DNA from: Bacteroidota bacterium
Lineage (GTDB): Bacteria > Bacteroidota > Bacteroidia > Chitinophagales > Chitinophagaceae
Reading direction: 5' to 3'
Assembly: GCA_947448725.1 (NCBI GenBank)
Contig: CANFOM010000001.1
Location: 1 to 64,000 of the forward strand
DNA length: 64,000 nucleotides
Numbering within the stretch: the stretch's first letter is position 1; each line of letters begins with the position of its first letter. The translations under genes and the position numbers were made by a program. Shown here piece after piece: positions 59,241 to 64,000 of this stretch. The notes beneath the pieces were generated by a model, which searched no databases, was not told the DNA's origin, and saw nothing but the letters and a program-made list of their open reading frames with translations.

Positions 59241-60887
59241 TTAATTTTCGAAGGTAGAATAAAAGTACGGCGTCTTGGCTGCAAACTCGGCACTACAAGT
59301 ATCTACCATCTTGTACACTCTAGTAATTCCCAAGGCCTTTCTTTTTTCATACACTGCATCATCATTGGTATTGCCTGTCAATAATTTAGCAATTTGCATA
59401 TCGCTAAAACCATGCTGCTTGGCTTCCTTCATTAATTCTGTAGGGATAGTTTCTAAACTATGTTTCAATAATTCTTTTTCAATATTGCAAATGATTCTTA
59501 TTTGGTACAAAAACCAATTGTCAATACCTGTAGCTGCTGCAATTGAACGAACAGTAGAGCCTTGCATTAAAGCATCTTTGATTCTGAAGATACGATCCCA
59601 TTTTGGAATTTTTATATACTCCATTAACTCTTCGTTCTTCATTAAACTCTTTCCATAATAGCCCAAACCTATCGCTTCGTTTTCTAAACTTTGACATGCT
59701 TTTTGTATGGCTTCTGTAAAACTTCTTCCTATGGCCATTACTTCTCCTACACTTTTCATTTGCAATCCTAAAGTATCATTAGCGCCTTTAAATTTATCAA
59801 AATTCCATCTTGGCATTTTTACAATTACATAATCTAAGGCTGGTTCAAAATAAGCAGATGTAGTTTGTGTAATTTGATTTTTTAATTCATCTAATCTATA
59901 ACCTATTGCCAATTTCGCTGCAATTTTTGCAATAGGATACCCTGTTGCTTTTGATGCTAGTGCAGAGGAACGTGATACCCTTGGATTAATTTCTACCGCA
60001 ATCAATTCTTCTGTTGCTGGATTTTGTGCAAACTGCACATTACATCCTCCTGCAAAATTTCCTAAACTACGCATCATCAACATGGCTTTATTACGCATGT
60101 CTTGAAAGGAAGTATCGCTCAAAGTCATGGCAGGCGCTACGGTGATAGAATCTCCTGTATGCACTCCCATAGGATCTAAGTTTTCAACGGTACATATAAT
60201 TACAACATTGTCTGCTTGATCTCTTAATAATTCTAATTCATATTCTTTCCATCCCAACACCGCTTTCTCTACTAGTACTTCATGAATGGGAGAGGCCTTT
60301 AATCCTTTTTCTAAGGCAGCATCTAATTCAGAAGCGTCATGTACAAATCCACCTCCGGTTCCACCTAATGTAAATGAAGGACGAATCACCAATGGAAACC
60401 CTATTACCTGTGCAAATTCTTTTCCTTCTAAAAAACTATTCGCTACTTTACTTGGCGCCACAGCAATTCCAATTTTTACCATCAATTGTCTAAACTGTTC
60501 TCTATCTTCTGCCAAATCTATTGCTGCTACATCCACACCAATCATTCTACAATTGTATTGTTTCCACAATCCAATTTCATCTGCTTCCTTACACAAGTTC
60601 AAAGCCGTTTGACCACCCATAGTTGGAAGTACCGCATCAATTTGATTTTCTTGTAATATTTTTTCAATACTTTCAATCGTCAAAGGCAATAAGTAAACCT
60701 TGTCGGCCATCATTGGATCGGTCATGATGGTGGCTGGATTACTATTGATCAGGATTACTTTGATGCCTTCTTCTCTTAAGGATCGAGCTGCTTGAGAACC
60801 AGAGTAGTCAAATTCGCAGGCTTGACCAATAATAATGGGTCCAGAACCTACAATTAATACCGATTTAATGGATGTGTCTTTTGGCAT
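59241..60887 (-). CDS. carB: Carbamoyl-phosphate synthase large subunit, N-terminal half
   Basis: The ATG at 60887 gives 548 residues, about half of the usual CarB. It covers the first ATP-grasp (carboxyphosphate) domain and the oligomerisation domain: MPKDTSIKSVLIVGSGPIII at the start, RPSFTLGGTGGGFV, ENLDPMGVHTGDSITVAP, EINPRVSRSSALASKATG, and the end RVYKMVDTCSAEFAAKTPYF. It stops two codons after the point where other CarB proteins continue into the second half. The second ATP-grasp half is not in the window. CarB carboxyphosphate synthesis feeds arginine and pyrimidine synthesis. It is either a natural two-gene CarB or a truncation. Confidence 0.9.
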   Translation of the reverse strand: MPKDTSIKSVLIVGSGPIIIGQACEFDYSGSQAARSLREEGIKVILINSNPATIMTDPMMADKVYLLPLTIESIEKILQENQIDAVLPTMGGQTALNLCKEADEIGLWKQYNCRMIGVDVAAIDLAEDREQFRQLMVKIGIAVAPSKVANSFLEGKEFAQVIGFPLVIRPSFTLGGTGGGFVHDASELDAALEKGLKASPIHEVLVEKAVLGWKEYELELLRDQADNVVIICTVENLDPMGVHTGDSITVAPAMTLSDTSFQDMRNKAMLMMRSLGNFAGGCNVQFAQNPATEELIAVEINPRVSRSSALASKATGYPIAKIAAKLAIGYRLDELKNQITQTTSAYFEPALDYVIVKMPRWNFDKFKGANDTLGLQMKSVGEVMAIGRSFTEAIQKACQSLENEAIGLGYYGKSLMKNEELMEYIKIPKWDRIFRIKDALMQGSTVRSIAAATGIDNWFLYQIRIICNIEKELLKHSLETIPTELMKEAKQHGFSDMQIAKLLTGNTNDDAVYEKRKALGITRVYKMVDTCSAEFAAKTPYFYSTFEN

Positions 60888-61002
60888 AGCGTACAAAAAT
60901 ATAAATTGCGCAAACCTACTAAAATTTGCCCGAATTTGACCCATTTTAACCCTAAACATTTTTGTCCTTTTTAAATGCTATCTTCACCGCCAATTCAAGT
61001 AT

Positions 61003-61467
61003 ATGGCAGTTATTAAAGAAGGTTCTAAAGCACCGGCCTTTAAAGGCGTTGATCAGCATGGAAATACAGTTTCAATAGCCGATTTTAAAGGCAAAAAATT
61101 AGTCCTTTATTTTTACCCAAAAGACGATACGCCAGGTTGTACAGCTCAGGCTTGTAACCTGCGTGATAATTATAAAGCATTGCTAAAGAAAGGCTTACAA
61201 GTGTTAGGCGTGAGTGTGGATTCGGTAAAATCACACGAAAAATTTATTGCAAAATTTGATTTGCCTTTTTCTTTGGTGGCAGATGAAGACAAAAAAATTG
61301 TAGACAAATACAATTTATGGGGCCAGAAAAAATTTATGGGACGTACTTATATGGGAACTACCCGCACTACTTTTTTAATTGATGAAGCAGGTATTGTAAA
61401 ACATATTATTGAGAAGCCCGATACAAAAGATCATACCAAAGAAATTTTAGCCATTAGCGGTTGGTAA
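61003..61467 (+). CDS. bcp: Thioredoxin-dependent thiol peroxidase (BCP-type peroxiredoxin)
   Basis: This 154-residue peroxiredoxin Q has YFYPKDDTPGCTAQACNLRD with the peroxidatic Cys in PGCT and a resolving Cys five residues later. GVSVDSVKSHEKF and RTTFLIDEAG support the fold. It reduces peroxides with thioredoxin. The start follows the divergent carB promoter. Confidence 0.95.
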   Translation: MAVIKEGSKAPAFKGVDQHGNTVSIADFKGKKLVLYFYPKDDTPGCTAQACNLRDNYKALLKKGLQVLGVSVDSVKSHEKFIAKFDLPFSLVADEDKKIVDKYNLWGQKKFMGRTYMGTTRTTFLIDEAGIVKHIIEKPDTKDHTKEILAISGW

Positions 61468-61475
61468 CTTTTAGA

Positions 61476-63608
61476 TTATCGCGCAACTACATATACCAAC
61501 CAGCTCATCATGTAAGCGAGTCCGGTCATCATAAAAAACTGTATGGTGGGCCATTTCCAACTTTGTGTTTCTCGTTTTACAACAGCCAGTGTACTCATAC
61601 ATTGCATAGCCAATACATAAAATATCATTAAAGATAATGCAGCGGCTAAACTATAAACAGGTGTGCCGTCGGGCCTTACTGCTGCTTTTAATTTTTCTCT
61701 CAGTGAACTATTGTCTGATTCTTCTACACTATACAATGTAGCCATAGTGCCTACAAATACTTCTCTTGCTGCAAAAGAAGTTACTAGTGCAATACCAATT
61801 TTCCAATCAAATCCCATAGGTGCAATCACCGGCTCTAATTTCTTTCCTAAAATACCCGCGTAAGAATTTTCTAATTTTTGCGTACGATACTCTTTCTCAA
61901 TTTGCTTTGTAGTAGTTAGATTGGAGGCGTCTCCTGTATTTTTTAATATTGATTTTTGTTGCGCATAATGTTCGTTTACTTTTTGCATGGGTTCACTTGG
62001 CCCATAGCTACTTAAAAACCATAATAGTAAACTTATAACTATAATTACTTTACCTGCGTCTCTTACAAATATGCCCGCTTTTTGTATCATCGTCGTACCT
62101 ACGTTTTTCCAACGAGGGGCTCTGTATACAGGCAACTCTAATATAAAATAACTCTTCTCTTTTATTTTAATAAACCATTTCAATACCATGCTCGCTAACA
62201 AAGCCATCACTATACCCATCACATACAAGCCCATCATCACCAAGCCTTGTAAACTTAAAAAGCCAAAATATATTTTTTGATCAATCACCAATGATATTAA
62301 GATTGTATATACAGGTAATCTTGCACTACAACTCATAAATGGAGTGACCATAATGGTGAGTAATCTTTCCTTTTTATTTTCAATATTACGCGCGCTCATA
62401 ATAGCAGGTACCGCACAAGCAAACCCACTAATCATAGGCATGACACTCTTTCCATTCAATCCTACTTTTCGCATTAATTTGTCACTTAAAAAACTAATGC
62501 GTGCCATATAGCCCGTATCTTCTAACAAAGTAATCAACCCAAATAGAATCATAATTTGAGGCACAAAAACAACAATGCCTCCAATACCCGCTACCAAACC
62601 ATTGACGAGCAAATCCTCCCACCAAACATTGGGTAATATTGAGTTTAAGTAAGTTGTTAAATGCGTAAAAATCCATTCAATTCCATCCATCGGAAATTTA
62701 GCCATCCAAAATACCGACTGAAATAAAACAAATAATACGCTTAGTAATATGGCATAGCCACCTATTCGATGTAGAAATATATTGTCTAATTTTTCTGATC
62801 TTTTTTTCTTCGCAGTAGGGTCGGGTTCTACCACTCTACTTTTCATAATTTCTTGTATGTGACTATACCTTTGTAATATTTCTTGTGCCTGTGTTTTGGT
62901 ATGATTAAAATCGTTGTCAATTTCTATTTGCTCTATTTGTGTTTGCATTTCATGCTCTAATGGAAATGCTTCATGATGCATTAAATAATGCAAGGCCGCA
63001 TAATCGCTATGCGTTGGATATAATTTTTTAAAAGAATCAATGGCGGCGGGAGCCAGCTTTTTATTATCAATAAAACTCTCCTGATTTTTTGAACGAGTTG
63101 TTTGAATAATATTCGTTAACGCCGTCTTTAATTCAATCAGTCCTTTGTTTTTTCTAGCGTCTATAGCTACTACTGGTATTCCTAAATCTTCTTGCAATCC
63201 TGCAATGTCAATTTTAATTCCTTTTTTAGCTGCTAAGTCATTCATGGTAAGTGCCAATACTACCGGAATTTTTAAATCAATTATTTGACTACAAAAAAGT
63301 AAATTTCTTTTTAAATTACTGGCATCTGCAATTAATAAAATTAAATCCGTTTTTAAGTCGGCATCTACGCCCATGAGTACTTTATAAGCCACCCATTCAT
63401 CTTCTCTTTTTGGATAAAAACTATAAGTGCCTGGTAAGTCGATTAAAGTTGTTAGTTGTCCACCCAATTCCAATTGCCCTGTTTTTTTGTCTACGGTGAC
63501 GCCTGGGAAATTGCCTACTTTTTGGTGCATGCCTGTGAGGGCATTAAAAAGTGAGCTTTTTCCGCTATTGGGGTTCCCCACGAGTGCAATATGTATACCG
63601 GCTTTCAT
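61476..63608 (-). CDS. feoB: Ferrous iron transporter B
   Basis: This 710-residue FeoB has an N-terminal G domain with GNPNSGKSSLFNALTG (G1), VTVDKKTG (switch), LIDLPGTYSF (G3) and LTMNDLAAKKG (G4), then a helical GDI-like part and about ten membrane helices with FACAVPAIMSAR and a GYMARI motif. It imports Fe2+ across the inner membrane. No FeoA or FeoC gene is next to it in the window. Confidence 0.95.
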   Translation of the reverse strand: MKAGIHIALVGNPNSGKSSLFNALTGMHQKVGNFPGVTVDKKTGQLELGGQLTTLIDLPGTYSFYPKREDEWVAYKVLMGVDADLKTDLILLIADASNLKRNLLFCSQIIDLKIPVVLALTMNDLAAKKGIKIDIAGLQEDLGIPVVAIDARKNKGLIELKTALTNIIQTTRSKNQESFIDNKKLAPAAIDSFKKLYPTHSDYAALHYLMHHEAFPLEHEMQTQIEQIEIDNDFNHTKTQAQEILQRYSHIQEIMKSRVVEPDPTAKKKRSEKLDNIFLHRIGGYAILLSVLFVLFQSVFWMAKFPMDGIEWIFTHLTTYLNSILPNVWWEDLLVNGLVAGIGGIVVFVPQIMILFGLITLLEDTGYMARISFLSDKLMRKVGLNGKSVMPMISGFACAVPAIMSARNIENKKERLLTIMVTPFMSCSARLPVYTILISLVIDQKIYFGFLSLQGLVMMGLYVMGIVMALLASMVLKWFIKIKEKSYFILELPVYRAPRWKNVGTTMIQKAGIFVRDAGKVIIVISLLLWFLSSYGPSEPMQKVNEHYAQQKSILKNTGDASNLTTTKQIEKEYRTQKLENSYAGILGKKLEPVIAPMGFDWKIGIALVTSFAAREVFVGTMATLYSVEESDNSSLREKLKAAVRPDGTPVYSLAAALSLMIFYVLAMQCMSTLAVVKRETQSWKWPTIQFFMMTGLAYMMSWLVYVVAR

Positions 63609-63811
63609 GTGGTGGCAAAGCTATGGCTTATGACTGGCTAGTACTTACGAAATAAGAAATTGAGCACTACTTTAGGACTGACCCTCATCATAAAATTAGC
63701 TAACAAAAATAAACCTACTTGTATAAGAAATGTCCTGCTAGCAAAGGTTTTTGAAAGAAGACACCGAATTACTAACTGCTTTATTTAACTTTGAGCATTA
63801 AATTGATCCTA
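63609..63811. other. Intergenic region between feoB and peptidase
   Basis: These 203 bp hold the divergent promoters. A minus-strand TATTTTTG fits the -7 box of Bacteroidota promoters, but no well-spaced TTG was found. No FeoA-like ORF and no clear Fur-box could be recognised. Confidence 0.35.
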
Positions 63812-64000
63812 ATGCGTAAATGGCTACTCTTATTAATTTTAAGTACACCCTTTTTTTTACCTGCACAACATTTAAGTAATGCTGATAAAAAATTAGTAAA
63901 AGCTTTAAAAAATCACATACAATTTTTAGCTAGTGATGCATTAGAAGGTAGACGCGCTGGTACCAATGGGGAACAGAAAGCAGTGGACTATATCATTGGT
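63812..64000 (+). CDS. N-terminus of an M28-like secreted peptidase (cut by window edge)
   Basis: The ATG at 63812 opens a 63-codon frame that runs off the window. A signal peptide (RKWLLLLILSTPFFLPAQ) is followed by HIQFLASDALEGRRAGTNGE and QKAVDYIIG, the standard beginning of M28 zinc aminopeptidases in Bacteroidota. The catalytic part is outside the window, so the identification is by this start only. Confidence 0.8.
   Translation, partial: MRKWLLLLILSTPFFLPAQHLSNADKKLVKALKNHIQFLASDALEGRRAGTNGEQKAVDYIIG

Noticed and set aside
1-64000. CRISPR arrays, insertion sequences, prophage genes, rRNA
   Set aside because: No regularly spaced repeats, transposase, phage structural or rRNA sequence was recognised on either strand.

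Overview
The window is AT-rich bacterial chromosome from a member of the Bacteroidota, most likely Chitinophagaceae or a close relative. The evidence is gene content: an alternative complex III operon joined to an aa3 oxidase operon, DUF2490, TPR and Gly-rich DUF6515-like proteins, PVC-type cytochrome and ThuA sugar genes, a single-chain UxaA enzyme within a fuconate operon, and few Shine-Dalgarno sequences. Species cannot be named from sequence alone.

Layout. (1) 1-5280 is an accessory island of small, mostly plus-strand genes: two antitoxin relics, tRNA-Arg(CCU), a TPR membrane protein, a PIN toxin-antitoxin pair, a second copy of that pair whose toxin is reduced to a C-terminal stub, an Xre regulator, a cysteine-rich lipoprotein with small membrane proteins, and a YefM/YoeB pair whose toxin lacks an ATG. 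Three copies of a ~65 bp terminator-containing repeat separate the modules. (2) 5277-6212 is a PurN enzyme fused to an N-terminal membrane domain. (3) 6449-22184 is a respiratory block: ActABCDEF, CoxB, CoxA, heme O synthase, two subunit III-like proteins, subunit IV, Sco and a DUF420 protein. It takes electrons from menaquinol to oxygen through hemes c and CuA. Heme A synthase lies apart at 56403. (4) 22217-28502 holds a GNAT-like protein with a tiny partner ORF, an alkyltransferase-like DNA repair protein, TrmB, a glycosyltransferase and surface proteins. (5) 28658-40310 holds secreted or periplasmic sugar-oxidation-type genes (Gfo/Idh/MocA, TolB-like, PVC-type cytochrome, ThuA), a sterol desaturase family protein, a phosphodiesterase and an M20 amidohydrolase. 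(6) 40571-40870 is an RNA locus with its own promoter-like element and terminator. It encodes a 162-nt tRNA-like RNA with a normal acceptor/T-arm, but an unusable anticodon loop and a 92-nt insert where the variable loop should be. I consider this the best candidate for something undescribed. (7) 40943-46654 holds an Lrp regulator, a two-subunit molybdenum hydroxylase, an acyl-CoA dehydrogenase and a MarR regulator with a palindromic operator. (8) 46800-51726 is a five-gene L-fucose (or related deoxysugar acid) oxidation operon. (9) 51826-64000 is mixed housekeeping, with three 'half' enzymes lacking their usual partner nearby (KorB, transketolase C-half, CarB N-half), FeoB without FeoA, and the start of an M28-like peptidase cut by the window edge.

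No CRISPR array, insertion sequence, prophage, rRNA or origin was seen. All functional names come from motif recognition by eye. No database or folding program was run.
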